DNA from: Vibrio metoecus
GTDB taxonomy: Bacteria > Pseudomonadota > Gammaproteobacteria > Enterobacterales > Vibrionaceae
DNA length: 64,000 nt
Direction of reading: 5' to 3'
NCBI RefSeq assembly: GCF_000696385.1
Contig: NZ_JJMN01000062.1
Coordinates: forward strand, 124,001 to 188,000
The translations under genes were made by a program, and so were the position numbers. The notes under the pieces are model-generated. The model saw nothing but the letters and a program-made list of their open reading frames with translations. It did no database searches and was not told where the DNA came from. Positions 9,392-19,078 of the stretch are shown here, piece by piece (positions within the stretch are counted from its first letter, which is position 1; each line of letters starts with the position of its first letter).

Positions 9392-9482
9392 GGCAAGCTG
9401 TGCGCTAGGATCTCATCACGAGCTTAGGTAGAATGGCGGCCACATTGTGTTCAGCTCGCATTCCATTCCACATGAGGTCGGT

Positions 9483-10157
9483 ATGAAAGATTTTCTCATT
9501 GCTCCATCCATTCTCTCCGCAGATTTTGCTCGTTTAGGTGAAGACGTTGCCAAGGTACTGGCCGCTGGCGCGGATGTGGTGCATTTCGATGTGATGGACA
9601 ACCACTACGTACCGAACCTGACGTTTGGCGCGCCGATTTGTAAAGCCCTGCGCGATTACGGCATTACGGCACCGATTGATGTGCATTTGATGGTCAAGCC
9701 GGTCGATCGCATCATTCCGGATTTTGCTAAAGCGGGTGCCTCGATGATCACTTTCCACGTCGAAGCGTCAGAACATGTGGATCGTACTTTACAACTGATC
9801 AAAGAGTGCGGCTGTCAGGCGGGCGTGGTACTGAACCCTGCGACACCTCTGCACCATCTCGATTACATCATGGATAAAGTCGATTTGATTTTGCTGATGT
9901 CGGTGAACCCAGGCTTTGGTGGACAATCTTTCATTCCGCATACCTTAGATAAACTGCGCGCGGTGCGTGAGCGTATTAAGCAAAGCGGCCGCCCAATTCG
10001 TTTGGAAATTGATGGTGGCGTGAAAGTGGACAATATCCGTGAAATCGCCGAAGCGGGTGCGGATATGTTTGTCGCAGGCTCGGCGATTTTTGGCCAGCCA
10101 GATTACCAAGCGGTGATTGAGCAGATGCGCGCTGAGCTGGCGAAAGCCAAGATTTAA
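9483..10157 (+). CDS. rpe: Ribulose-phosphate 3-epimerase
   Basis: Rpe interconverts ribulose 5-phosphate and xylulose 5-phosphate in the pentose phosphate pathway. The ATG at 9483 gives the family start [15 protein letters not shown] and has GAGG at 9474-9477. The 224-residue TIM barrel shows the metal-binding motifs [14 protein letters not shown] and DVHLMV, the SVNPGFGGQ phosphate loop and the second catalytic Asp in [11 protein letters not shown]. It lies 19 bp before gph. Confidence 0.97.
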   Translation: MKDFLIAPSILSADFARLGEDVAKVLAAGADVVHFDVMDNHYVPNLTFGAPICKALRDYGITAPIDVHLMVKPVDRIIPDFAKAGASMITFHVEASEHVDRTLQLIKECGCQAGVVLNPATPLHHLDYIMDKVDLILLMSVNPGFGGQSFIPHTLDKLRAVRERIKQSGRPIRLEIDGGVKVDNIREIAEAGADMFVAGSAIFGQPDYQAVIEQMRAELAKAKI

Positions 10158-10176
10158 TCTGATTTAGGATCGTGTT

Positions 10177-10857
10177 TTGAAATCCATAAAATTAATTGCT
10201 TTTGATTTGGATGGTACGCTGCTCGACAGCGTGCCGGATTTAGCGGTAGCGGCGGATCAAGCGGCGCGTGCGGTGGGTTACCCTGCCGTGAGTGAAGCGC
10301 AGGTGCGTGATTATGTCGGCAACGGCGCGGATGTACTGATTGCGCGCGCACTCAGCCAGAGCTTAACAATCAATCCGGAATTAAGTGCTGAACTTCGGGC
10401 ACAAGCGCGCCACCTGTTTGATGAGTTTTATGCACAAACAGGACATAAACTGAGCCACCTTTACGCCAATGTGAAGTCGACGCTTGCTGAGCTGCATCAA
10501 GCGGGCTTCATTCTGGCGCTCGTGACCAATAAGCCTTCTAAGTTTGTGCCCGACGTTTTAGAGCAACACGGTATTGCGCACTTTTTTAGCGATGTGATTG
10601 GCGGTGATACGTTCCCGAATAAAAAGCCGGATCCGATGGCGCTGAATTGGTTATTAGAGAAACATCAGCTGAACGCGGAGCAAATGTTGATGGTCGGGGA
10701 TTCGAAAAACGACATTCTGGCGGCGAAAAATGCCGGATGTTACTCCTTCGGTTTAACCTACGGTTACAACCATGGTGAACCGATTGCCAATGCAGAGCCA
10801 GACTTCGTTTCTGATGACATTGGTGCTCTGCTTGAAGTGGTGCTCGTTTCGGCGTAA
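10177..10857 (+). CDS. gph: Phosphoglycolate phosphatase
   Basis: Gph is a HAD-family hydrolase that removes 2-phosphoglycolate, for example from repair of 3'-phosphoglycolate DNA ends. The start is TTG at 10177 with AGGA at 10167-10170. The 226-residue protein has the HAD motif I FDLDGTLLDS (nucleophile Asp10, acid Asp12), motif II in LVTNKP and motif IV in MVGDSKNDILAAKNAG. It sits in the conserved dam-rpe-gph-trpS order. Confidence 0.95.
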   Translation: MKSIKLIAFDLDGTLLDSVPDLAVAADQAARAVGYPAVSEAQVRDYVGNGADVLIARALSQSLTINPELSAELRAQARHLFDEFYAQTGHKLSHLYANVKSTLAELHQAGFILALVTNKPSKFVPDVLEQHGIAHFFSDVIGGDTFPNKKPDPMALNWLLEKHQLNAEQMLMVGDSKNDILAAKNAGCYSFGLTYGYNHGEPIANAEPDFVSDDIGALLEVVLVSA

Positions 10858-10881
10858 AAGTTGCCGTTCACACTAGTAAAA

Positions 10882-10897
10882 TACTCGTTAATGAGTA
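10882..10897. promoter_or_regulatory. TrpR-operator-like palindrome upstream of trpS
   Basis: TACTCGTTAATGAGTA matches 13 of 16 positions of the E. coli trp-type operator core TACTAGTTAACTAGTA as I remember it. It overlaps the last base of a good -10 hexamer, TAAAAT (10877-10882), although no clear -35 is visible. Position before the tryptophanyl-tRNA synthetase gene makes tryptophan control plausible; this is inference. Confidence 0.4.
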
Positions 10898-10906
10898 CAC
10901 TGCTTG

Positions 10907-10935
10907 AACCGCGCCGACTCTGTGCGCGGTTTTTG
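10907..10935 (+). terminator. Rho-independent terminator between gph and trpS
   Basis: AACCGCGC (10907-10914) pairs with GCGCGGTT (10924-10931) and is followed by T residues. It ends gph transcription, unless the promoter near 10877 is real, in which case it would sit in the trpS leader and could attenuate. Confidence 0.8.
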
Positions 10936-10984
10936 TCACTTTGTTTTGTGTAATTTCAATTTCAGTCACAAGGAAATCAAACCC

Positions 10985-12001
10985 ATGAGCAAACCCATTG
11001 TATTGAGTGGTGTTCAACCGTCAGGTGAATTAAGTATCGGTAACTACTTGGGTGCTCTACGTCAATGGCAACAGATGCAAGATGATTATGACTGCCAGTA
11101 CTGTGTTGTGGATTTGCATGCGATTACGGTTCGTCAAGATCCGAAAGCACTGCATGAAGCGACATTGGATGCTTTGGCTATCTGTCTCGCGGTTGGCGTT
11201 GACCCGAAAAAGAGCACGCTATTTGTTCAGTCACACGTACCTGAGCATGCTCAACTCGGTTGGGTTTTGAACTGCTACACCCAAATGGGTGAGCTGAGCC
11301 GCATGACTCAGTTTAAAGATAAATCAGCACGTTACGCCAACGATGTGAATGCTGGTCTGTTTGGTTATCCGGTACTGATGGCGGCGGATATTCTGCTGTA
11401 TGGCGCGCACCAAGTGCCAGTGGGCAGCGATCAGAAACAACATCTGGAACTGGCACGCGATATCGCGACCCGTTTCAACAATATCTACAGCCCAGAACAG
11501 CCGATTTTTACCATTCCTGAGCCTTACATCCCAACTGTGAATGCGCGGGTAATGAGTCTGCAAGATGCGACTAAGAAAATGTCCAAATCAGACGATAACC
11601 GCAAAAACGTGATCACCTTGTTGGAAGATCCGAAGTCGATTATCAAGAAGATCAATAAAGCGCAGACCGATGCGGAAACCCCACCGCGTATCGCTTACGA
11701 TGTTGAAAACAAAGCCGGCATTGCTAACCTGATGGGACTTTACTCGGCCGCAACGGGCAAAACATTTGCTGAGATTGAAGCTCAGTACGCTGGCGTGGAA
11801 ATGTACGGCCCATTTAAGAAAGATGTGGGTGAGGCGATTGTTGCCATGCTGGAGCCTGTTCAGGCGGAATACCAACGCATTCGTCATGACCGTGAATACC
11901 TCAACAGCGTAATGCGTGATGGCGCAGAAAAAGCTTCAGCCAAAGCACTGCAAACTTTGAAAAAAGTGTACGCTGCCGTTGGTTTTGTGGCTCGCCCTTA
12001 A
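10985..12001 (+). CDS. trpS: Tryptophanyl-tRNA synthetase
   Basis: TrpS is a class Ic aminoacyl-tRNA synthetase that charges tRNA-Trp. The ATG at 10985 ([14 protein letters not shown]) is preceded by AAGGA at 10970-10974. The 338-residue Rossmann-fold protein has the HIGH-equivalent [11 protein letters not shown] and the KMSKS loop (KKMSKSDDN) near residue 196. It is followed by a very strong hairpin terminator. Confidence 0.97.
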   Translation: MSKPIVLSGVQPSGELSIGNYLGALRQWQQMQDDYDCQYCVVDLHAITVRQDPKALHEATLDALAICLAVGVDPKKSTLFVQSHVPEHAQLGWVLNCYTQMGELSRMTQFKDKSARYANDVNAGLFGYPVLMAADILLYGAHQVPVGSDQKQHLELARDIATRFNNIYSPEQPIFTIPEPYIPTVNARVMSLQDATKKMSKSDDNRKNVITLLEDPKSIIKKINKAQTDAETPPRIAYDVENKAGIANLMGLYSAATGKTFAEIEAQYAGVEMYGPFKKDVGEAIVAMLEPVQAEYQRIRHDREYLNSVMRDGAEKASAKALQTLKKVYAAVGFVARP

Positions 12002-12015
12002 TCAAGCGATTTTCC

Positions 12016-12060
12016 CCTGATAAAAATAAAGCTAGGTTTCCTAGCTTTATTTTTATCAGG
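12016..12060. terminator. Long perfect bidirectional terminator after trpS
   Basis: A 21-bp perfect stem (12016-12036 with 12040-12060) closes on a 3-nt loop. The A/T-rich lower stem supplies U-runs on both strands. Confidence 0.85.
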
Positions 12061-12138
12061 TAAGCGGTTGGCTGATTTCCCCGCGTGAAGGATTGAAGGC
12101 TACACTTTACAACATTGTAACGGTGAAGAGTTTGGTGG

Positions 12139-12909
12139 ATGAGACAACTTTGGTTATGGCTTTTGATTGTTGTTGCGCAGAATGCTTGGGCTGAGCCGCT
12201 GCGGATTTGCGTAGGGGACATGAATGTTTGGCCACCTTTTACCTATTGGCAAGGCGAATCAGATCAAGAGAAAGTGGCATCATTAACCGGCTCTGCCACC
12301 ACGTTGGTGTTGGAAGCGTTACAAGCTCAGCATCTGGATTATCAAATAAACTTCATGCCTTGGGCGCGTATTCAGCATGAGCTGGCCCACGATAGTGGCC
12401 GCTGTGACCTGACTTGGGATGCAAGCCATCGCGCGGAACGAGAAGCTTACAGCTATTTTTCTGTGCCGCTTTACACCATACAACTCGGGTATTTCACCTT
12501 ACCCGAACAACCCAAGGATTTGCAGTCGTCTAAAAGACAGTGGGGTTTTTGTGTGGGGGTAAAACGGATTTTAACTATGAGCGGTTTGCCCTTATCAAGA
12601 GAACCTTCGTTGTACTTAAATTCGGTTCAACAAGCACTGAATATGCTGCAAAAAGAGCGCTGTGATTGGTTTGTCAGCGAAATTGAGCCGATTTATGGCG
12701 GTATTCAGCTAGGGGTTTATGTGCTGCAGCGCCAAATTATCCACCATTCGCTGGGGAAAAATAAGCAGTACCATGTGCAGGTTCGGCGCAGCTTGCCGAA
12801 TGCTTTACCTTTGATTAACGGCTTGAACCAATACTTTCTCAATGCCCAAAAAACCGGACATGCACAAACCGTGTTTGACCGTTACCTCTCTTTACCTCTT
12901 GCTCACTAA
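12139..12909 (+). CDS. Periplasmic solute-binding protein, SBP_bac_3-like
   Basis: This is a 256-residue secreted protein with a Sec signal peptide cleaved after AQNAWA (residue 18). It has the general form of a family 3 extracellular solute-binding domain: an opening PLRICVGDMNVWPPFTYW strand, LDYQINFMPWARIQHEL, and a CDLTWDASHRAEREAYSYFSVPLY segment typical of amino-acid-binding folds. There is no permease or ATPase beside it, so it may be an orphan sensor-type binding protein. Ligand unknown. Confidence 0.7.
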   Translation: MRQLWLWLLIVVAQNAWAEPLRICVGDMNVWPPFTYWQGESDQEKVASLTGSATTLVLEALQAQHLDYQINFMPWARIQHELAHDSGRCDLTWDASHRAEREAYSYFSVPLYTIQLGYFTLPEQPKDLQSSKRQWGFCVGVKRILTMSGLPLSREPSLYLNSVQQALNMLQKERCDWFVSEIEPIYGGIQLGVYVLQRQIIHHSLGKNKQYHVQVRRSLPNALPLINGLNQYFLNAQKTGHAQTVFDRYLSLPLAH

Positions 12910-13197
12910 TGTCATTTTTTCTCTATGAGAGTTGCCTCTCCTCGTGAAGTGAAATGTTAATCCTATTGAAATCGGATGGTTGCAAAGCCTATTTACCCTG
13001 CTTGTTGAAACTTTGCGATGCATTCAAGTATTTGCTCTATTGATGAGATGAATATCTCGATATTAATGCTGAATGTTTCCGTGTTGCATGAAAAACAGCA
13101 ACACTCATCGCGCAAAGTGGTTTTGCTTTAATACAAACAGTGACTCAACACACCCTGTTTGCCAATCGACAATCAAGCAGGGAGGATAAGGTGCATC

Positions 13198-15812
13198 ATG
13201 GAAATGAGATCAACCCCGAATTTAACGCGTTCGACTTTAGCTCTGGCTATCAGCTTTGGCTTAGTTGCGCCAACGTATGCCGACGTATTGATTTCTCAAT
13301 ACGTTGAAGGCAGTAGCTTTAATAAAGCGATTGAAATTGCTAACACCTCCGATCAAGCCGTGAGCTTGAATGGCTTCCAATTGGCGATGTCGACCAACGG
13401 CAGCGGCACTTGGGATAAAACCTTACCGCTCGATGGCCAAGTGATTGCAGCGCGCGATGTGCTGGTGATTGCCCACGGTAGCGCCAATAGTGCGATACTG
13501 GCGACCACCGACCTAACCAACAACACAGTGGTTAACTTTAACGGCAATGATCCGATTGCGCTGCTCAATAGCGATGGTTCGGTGCATGACGTGGTCGGCA
13601 GTATGGGCGGCGCAGATTTTGCGAAAGACAACACGCTCGCCAGAACAACACTCACCCCAAGCGCTATTTACCAAGCTTCCGATTGGGCGACCCAAGGCAA
13701 AGACAATATTGATGGTCTGGGCGCACTGGATACCACCACGCCACCGACTGCCTTCAATTGTACGCTAGATGGGGCTGAGCCAAGCTTTACCACCATCCAA
13801 CAAATTCAGGGTGAAGGCAGTACTTCTCCCTATATCCAAGGTTATCCCTACATCACCAATGAGGATTTCTTTGTTAAAGGTGTGGTGAGTGCAGTAACGA
13901 CCGGACTGACTAAAGGCTTCTATCTGCAAGCGCTGGAAGATGACTACAACCCGAACACCTCAGAAGGCCTGTTTGTGTTTACCAACCAAAGCAGTTCGGA
14001 CTTAGCGCCGGGCGATGTGGTGTGCGTGAAGGGCAAAGTGCAGGAGTATTACAACCTGACGCAGCTCAAAGCGGAAAACAATCAGTGGGTGAAACAAGGC
14101 CAGCAAGCTGCGCCACAAGCGCAAGCCATCGAGATCTTGCCTTCGGATGAACACTTTGCCCAGACGCTAGAGCGCTACGAAGGCATGTTGGTGAAAACCA
14201 CGCCTGAATTGGATATGCGTGTGACTCGCACCTTTGGTTATGACTATGATTCGCGTCGTAACAACATGGTGTTGGCGCAAGGTCGCATCAATATGCAGCC
14301 AAACCAGCAGCATCCCGCCGGTTCAGAGCAAGCTTCGCAACAGAAGCTGGATAACGCACAGCGCCGCTTGTTTGTGGAATCGGATGCCAAAGCACCTGAT
14401 GGGCAAATTCCTTATTACCCAGCATTTGGCCGCACCGATGTCGATCAAGACGGTTCAACCGAAGACTATATTCGAATTGATGATACGGTTTCGGGCCTCG
14501 AAGGGGTTGTGAGCTACAGCTATAACGAATATCGCCTGATTGCGACCAATACCCTTTCGGCGGAAAACTTGGTGCATAACGCGCCGCGTCAAGCTAAGCC
14601 AGATATGGATGAGGGTGATTTGCGCATAGCAACTTTCAATGTACTCAACTACTTCAACTCGCCGTTTGGTGGTGACGCTAACCAACATGGTGATAACCGT
14701 GGTGCCAACAATCTGGCTGAATTTGAAGTGCAGCAAGCCAAGATTGTGAATGCGATTGTGCGCTTGGATGCCGATATCGTGGGTTTGATGGAAATTGAGA
14801 ACAACGGTTTTGGTGAAGGTTCAGCGATTGCCCAATTGGTTAATCAGATCAATAGCCAAATCGCGGATAAGAAAAAACACTACCGCTTTGTGGCGATTGA
14901 TTCGAATGGCGATGGCAAAACCGATGCCGCCGATTCACTCGGTACGGATGTGATCACCACCGGTGTCATCTACCGCGATAAAGTGGTGAAGCTGGCGCAA
15001 AACCGCGTCATCCCAATGCCAAGCCAGCAAGCACCAGAGGTAGTGGATGCCAATGGTAAAAGTGGTTGAAGATGGGACAAAAACTACCAGCGTGATACGC
15101 TTGCTCCAACCTTTAAAGTGAAAGGCGGTAATGAGAAAATCACCGTCGCGGTCAACCACCTCAAATCGAAAGGATCAGCGTGTTGGGAAGATGCCGCGCC
15201 CGTTGAGCAAGGTGGACAAGCAGGCCAAGATTTGGATTACCAAGGTGCGTGTGAAAACTTCCGCGTCGCAGCTGCGGTAGCGGTTGGGTGATGCGTTGAA
15301 CAAAAATCGATGGGCACAAAGTGATTCTGGGTGATATGAACTCGTACGGCATGGAAGATCCTATGCTGGTTCTGACCGACTACACGCCAGAGAAATACGG
15401 CAAAACCATTCGCGCGGCACGCAATACTTACATTGCCGGTGTAGAGCAGTTTGGAGATGCAGGCGCAGAGATCAAACACAGCTACGGTTATCTCAACGCG
15501 GTTGCCATCAAACATCCAGACAGTTGGAGCTACTCATTTAATGATGAAGTCGGTGCGCTGGATCATCTGTTAGTTAGCCCAAGCCTCAAACACAAAGTTG
15601 TGGATGCGACCGATTGGCACATCAACGGTGCAGAATCGACCTTGTTTGACTACAACGATGAGTTCAAAGGCAACCTGCCGAAATACAAGGATCAGTTCCG
15701 CGCGTCGGACCATGATCCTGCGGTATTGGAACTTAACATCTACGGTGGTTCATTCGGTTTAGGCGCATTGCTTGGCCTATTCGGTCTTGGAATGTGGCGT
15801 CGCCGTCGCTAG
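13198..15812 (+). CDS. xds: Extracellular nuclease Xds, GlyGly-CTERM (four frame breaks)
   Basis: Xds is a secreted endonuclease that degrades extracellular DNA and contributes to biofilm turnover in V. cholerae. The start ATG at 13198 gives a signal peptide ending near residue 28 (PTYA), then a lamin-tail domain, an OB-like region, and an exonuclease/endonuclease/phosphatase domain from about residue 475 (LRIATFNVLNYFN, with VGLMEIENNG and LGDMNSYG). The C-terminus, GGSFGLGALLGLFGLGMWRRRR apart from spacing, is a GlyGly-CTERM rhombosortase signal with membrane helix and Arg tail. Frame breaks: an extra A near 15060, a missing A near 15083, an extra G near 15288 and an extra A near 15305. Corrected length is about 870 residues. 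I infer sequencing error. Confidence 0.9.
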
Positions 15813-15833
15813 AAAGCAGCATTATCGATAAAC

Positions 15834-15860
15834 AAAAGGCTAGCGTGCGCTAGCCTTTTT
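15834..15860. terminator. Bidirectional terminator between xds and rimO
   Basis: AAAAGGCTAGCG (15834-15845) pairs with CGCTAGCCTTTT from 15848, with T-runs on both strands. It serves the convergent xds and rimO. Confidence 0.88.
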
Positions 15861-15885
15861 ACTTTCTTACCTTGATGGGGTGAAC

Positions 15886-17298
15886 TTACTGCGCTTCGTG
15901 CAGTACGCTGCCCCACAGGTCATATTCATCGGCGTGTTCAATCACAACGTTGACCAATTCACCCGGTTTCAGGTTGGTTTCACCGTTGAGGTAAACCAAG
16001 CCATCGATCTCCGGTGCATCCGCGTAGGTACGGCCGATCGCGCCTTCTTCATCGACTTCATCAATCAGCACTTGCATGGTGCTGCCGATGCGTTTTTGCA
16101 GTTTGGCAGCACTGATCTCTTGCTGCACTAGCATAAAGCGCTCGAAACGATCTTGTTTCACGTCTTCTGGGATTTGATCTTCAATCTCGTTCGCTGCTGC
16201 GCCTTCAACAGGCGAGTACTTAAAGCAGCCAACGCGATCGAGTTGTGCTTCTTTTAGCCAATCCAGCAGGATTTGGAAATCTTCTTCGGTTTCGCCCGGG
16301 AAGCCCACGATAAAGGTGGAGCGGATCACGAGCTCTGGGCAGATCTCTCGCCATTTTTTGATGCGCTCTAAAGTGCGCTCCGCTTGTCCCGGACGCTTCA
16401 TCATTTTCAGAACACGTGGGCTGGCGTGTTGGAATGGAATATCCAAGTAAGGCAACACTTTTCCTTCCGCCATCAATGGGATGATTTCATCCACATGTGG
16501 GTAAGGGTAAACGTAGTGCAGACGAATCCAAATGCCCATCTTGCCCAGCTCTTCACTGAGCGCTTTGATGTTATGGCGCACCGGTGAACCGTTGGCAAAA
16601 CCTAGGCTGTGTTTGGTATCCACACCGTAAGCACTGGTGTCTTGGCTGATCACGAGCAGCTCTTTCACGCCTGCGTTTTTCAGGCGTTCCGCTTCACCAA
16701 TAATTTCACCCACTGGGCGGCTGACTAAGTCACCACGCATTGATGGAATGATGCAGAAAGTACAACGGTGGTTACAACCTTCAGAAATTTTTAGGTAGGC
16801 GTAATGCTTGGGTGTCAGTTTTACCCCGTGATCCGGCACTAGGCTGGTAAACGGGTTGTGCGCTGGTTTGGGCGCGTATTGGTGTACATGCTCCAACACG
16901 TTTTGATAAGCGTGTGGACCTGTAATACCGAGTACGTTCGGGTGTACTTGACGAATTTCATCCTCACGCGCGCCTAGGCAGCCGGTCACAATGACTTTGC
17001 CATTTTCTTTCAACGCTTCGCCAATGGTATCCAGAGATTCTTGTACCGCACTGTCGATAAAACCACAGGTGTTGACGATCACCACATCAGAATCGTGGTA
17101 GCTGTTGACGATCTCATAACCTTCGGTGCGCAGTTGGGTCAGAATGCGTTCTGAGTCCACTAAGTTTTTTGGGCAACCTAAGGAAACAAAACCAATTTTA
17201 TTGCCAGTCGTTTGGCTGCCTTGGCTTTGCTCTGCGATGGTTTTTTTCGCCGTTTCCAGAGTCGTGGTTTGATTTGGCGTAAAAGTCTGAACTGTCAT
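15886..17298 (-). CDS. rimO: Ribosomal protein S12 methylthiotransferase RimO
   Basis: RimO is a radical SAM enzyme that methylthiolates the conserved Asp of ribosomal protein S12. The 470-residue protein has the UPF0004 domain with its three cysteines ([23 protein letters not shown]), the radical SAM motif CNHRCTFC with flanking IIPSMRG around residues 170-180, and a C-terminal TRAM domain ([21 protein letters not shown] onward in form). It has a roughly 30-residue N-terminal extension rich in Thr and Gln before the first conserved strand, as in related gammaproteobacteria. Confidence 0.96.
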   Translation of the reverse strand: MTVQTFTPNQTTTLETAKKTIAEQSQGSQTTGNKIGFVSLGCPKNLVDSERILTQLRTEGYEIVNSYHDSDVVIVNTCGFIDSAVQESLDTIGEALKENGKVIVTGCLGAREDEIRQVHPNVLGITGPHAYQNVLEHVHQYAPKPAHNPFTSLVPDHGVKLTPKHYAYLKISEGCNHRCTFCIIPSMRGDLVSRPVGEIIGEAERLKNAGVKELLVISQDTSAYGVDTKHSLGFANGSPVRHNIKALSEELGKMGIWIRLHYVYPYPHVDEIIPLMAEGKVLPYLDIPFQHASPRVLKMMKRPGQAERTLERIKKWREICPELVIRSTFIVGFPGETEEDFQILLDWLKEAQLDRVGCFKYSPVEGAAANEIEDQIPEDVKQDRFERFMLVQQEISAAKLQKRIGSTMQVLIDEVDEEGAIGRTYADAPEIDGLVYLNGETNLKPGELVNVVIEHADEYDLWGSVLHEAQ

Positions 17299-17456
17299 TG
17301 CTCTGTGTGCTACCTAATTATGTTTATTCGCCCGCTGATTCGATGTTGCAAACGTAGGCAACAGAGAACGTGAGCGGGGTCTAAAAAGTCGGCGAATTAT
17401 AACTGACGAGAAAAAATTGAATAGAGGTGAAGTGGAAAAAATGAACAAAAAACGGA

Positions 17457-17484
17457 CAAAAAAGGAGGCGGCGAAATGCCGCCT
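17457..17484 (-). terminator. Terminator downstream of sqr
   Basis: AGGCGGC (17466-17472) and GCCGCCT (17478-17484) form a GC-rich stem; read on the minus strand it is followed by a run of T (A-run 17457-17463 on plus). Confidence 0.85.
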
Positions 17485-17505
17485 CAAGTTGAGGACAACG
17501 CATTG

Positions 17506-18777
17506 CTATTTTGTTCGATGAATTCCTACCGCACCCATGATGTATTTTTCATAAATTGGCTCGCTAGTCCCGTGTTTGACCTTATAAATGAAGTATTTTT
17601 CAAAGGCGATTTTCGCGATGTGTACCCATTGTCCCATCGAGGTCCAGTTAGTATTGCGTGGAGGGTTTTGTGGTAGCGCCACAAACGCAGCACCTTTATC
17701 GCCCATATCGGCAAGACACACCGCATTTAGGGTTGGGCGGGTGGCCATCGGTTCGCCTCTTTCCAAGCTGAGAATATTCTCCACAATACTGGTGGTCATG
17801 GATTCAATCATAAAGCCGGTTTTGGGAGCGCCGACAGGGACTGGCGTTTCTTCTAACGGAGGAATGGCAACGCAAACCCCAGCGGCAAAAATATCGCGGT
17901 AGGTAGGGTTACATTGGAACTCATCAGTGAAGACAAAACCTTTCGGGTTACACAGTTTCGGCACCGCCGCAATCGCGGGTGAGCCTTTGAAAGGCGGCAA
18001 GAACATCGCCATTTTGAAGGGTAGATGGTGTTCAAAATCCACTTCGCCTTTGCGGTTTAGCTCCTCAAAATGCGCGGTATCGGGATCGAAGCTGGTGGTT
18101 CGAGCGTTGCAAATCCATTTGATACCACGGTCACGGAACTCATGTTCCATCAGTGCTTTCGAGTCGCCGACGCCACCCAGCCCCATATGGCCGACATACG
18201 GTTCGCTCGTGACAAAGGTGATTGGAACTTTGTCGCGGATTTTCAGTTTACGCAGTTGACTCTCTAAGGTGAGAATATATTCGTACGCAGGACCAAAGCA
18301 GCTCGCGCCTTGCATTGCCCCAACCAATACCGGACCGGGGTTTTCGATTAACGCTTGGTAAGCTTCATAGGCTTTTACGGCATGATCCACCGTGCAGATT
18401 GATTGAGTATATCCCGTTTCTGGTCCTGCTCCCGGAACGGTTTCAAAGGCCAGTTTAGGACCTGTGCAGATGACTAGGTAGTCGTAACTATAGTGGGTAC
18501 CATCACCCGCGAGTAGGGTCTTTTCATCGGGTAAGATTTGCGTGACCCCTGATGGGTTAAAAGGGATTTTGAATTTTTTAGCGTAAGGCGTGAGATCCAA
18601 AACGACTTGTTCTTTGGTTCTTTCTCCCAAGGCAACCCAAGGGTTGGAAGGAATAAAGTGAAACTCGTTGTGTTCATTGATCAATATGACTTCATGATCT
18701 TTCGGGAGTTTTTGTCGTAACTCGTAAACGACTGACATCCCCCCTAAGCCTGCACCGATCACTATGGTTCTTTTCAT
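17506..18777 (-). CDS. sqr: Sulfide:quinone oxidoreductase
   Basis: SQR is a membrane-associated flavoprotein that oxidises sulfide to polysulfide or sulfane sulfur and reduces quinone. The 423-residue protein starts with the FAD-binding motif GAGLGGMSVVYEL and has a second dinucleotide motif (YLVICTGPK) and an FAD C-terminal motif (IFAAGVC). Cys128, Cys160 and Cys354 fall where three cysteines lie in the type I enzyme of Aquifex (124, 156, 347), which supports a true SQR rather than a flavocytochrome c subunit. The RBS AGGGGG just upstream of 18777 is strong. It is monocistronic with its own terminator. By my recollection rimO and pabA are adjacent in reference V. cholerae, so this gene may be accessory. 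Confidence 0.88.
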   Translation of the reverse strand: MKRTIVIGAGLGGMSVVYELRQKLPKDHEVILINEHNEFHFIPSNPWVALGERTKEQVVLDLTPYAKKFKIPFNPSGVTQILPDEKTLLAGDGTHYSYDYLVICTGPKLAFETVPGAGPETGYTQSICTVDHAVKAYEAYQALIENPGPVLVGAMQGASCFGPAYEYILTLESQLRKLKIRDKVPITFVTSEPYVGHMGLGGVGDSKALMEHEFRDRGIKWICNARTTSFDPDTAHFEELNRKGEVDFEHHLPFKMAMFLPPFKGSPAIAAVPKLCNPKGFVFTDEFQCNPTYRDIFAAGVCVAIPPLEETPVPVGAPKTGFMIESMTTSIVENILSLERGEPMATRPTLNAVCLADMGDKGAAFVALPQNPPRNTNWTSMGQWVHIAKIAFEKYFIYKVKHGTSEPIYEKYIMGAVGIHRTK

Positions 18778-19078
18778 GGTTGCCCCCTAATGGATTTAAA
18801 ACTTATCTATATTAGTTAAGACTAAATTAATGCTAGTCGATATTAGTCAGGTCGCCATAAAGAAAATGCAGATCAGTGAGTTCCGTCATTTCGACAGCAT
18901 CAAGTGACTTAAAGTGTAGGTGGCTATTTAAGGTTTTATGTGTGATTGATTTCATATTTTCCTTTAGTAATCAATGAAATTTCAGCAGAGCTGTTGGGGG
19001 CGATGAGGAGGTTTCGATTGAAAGTGTGGGTGAGATTCGTAGAATGCCACTGATTTCCCGTCACCAAGAAGGATGCTT
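18778..19078. promoter_or_regulatory. Divergent sqr-pabA intergenic region with repeated ATATTAGT motifs
   Basis: The region separates the divergent sqr and pabA. Near sqr it contains TTAGT-TAAG-ACTAA (18812-18825), a perfect inverted repeat. It also contains an 8-bp direct repeat ATATTAGT at 18809-18816 and 18840-18847, 31 bp apart, or about three helical turns. This looks like an operator cluster at the sqr promoter. The regulator is unknown. The rest (18850-19060) shows nothing I can assign. Confidence 0.35.

Noticed and set aside
9447-9482. Upstream extension of rpe ([12 protein letters not shown])
   Set aside because: The RBS GAGG at 9474-9477 lies inside it and fits the ATG at 9483, which matches the family start.
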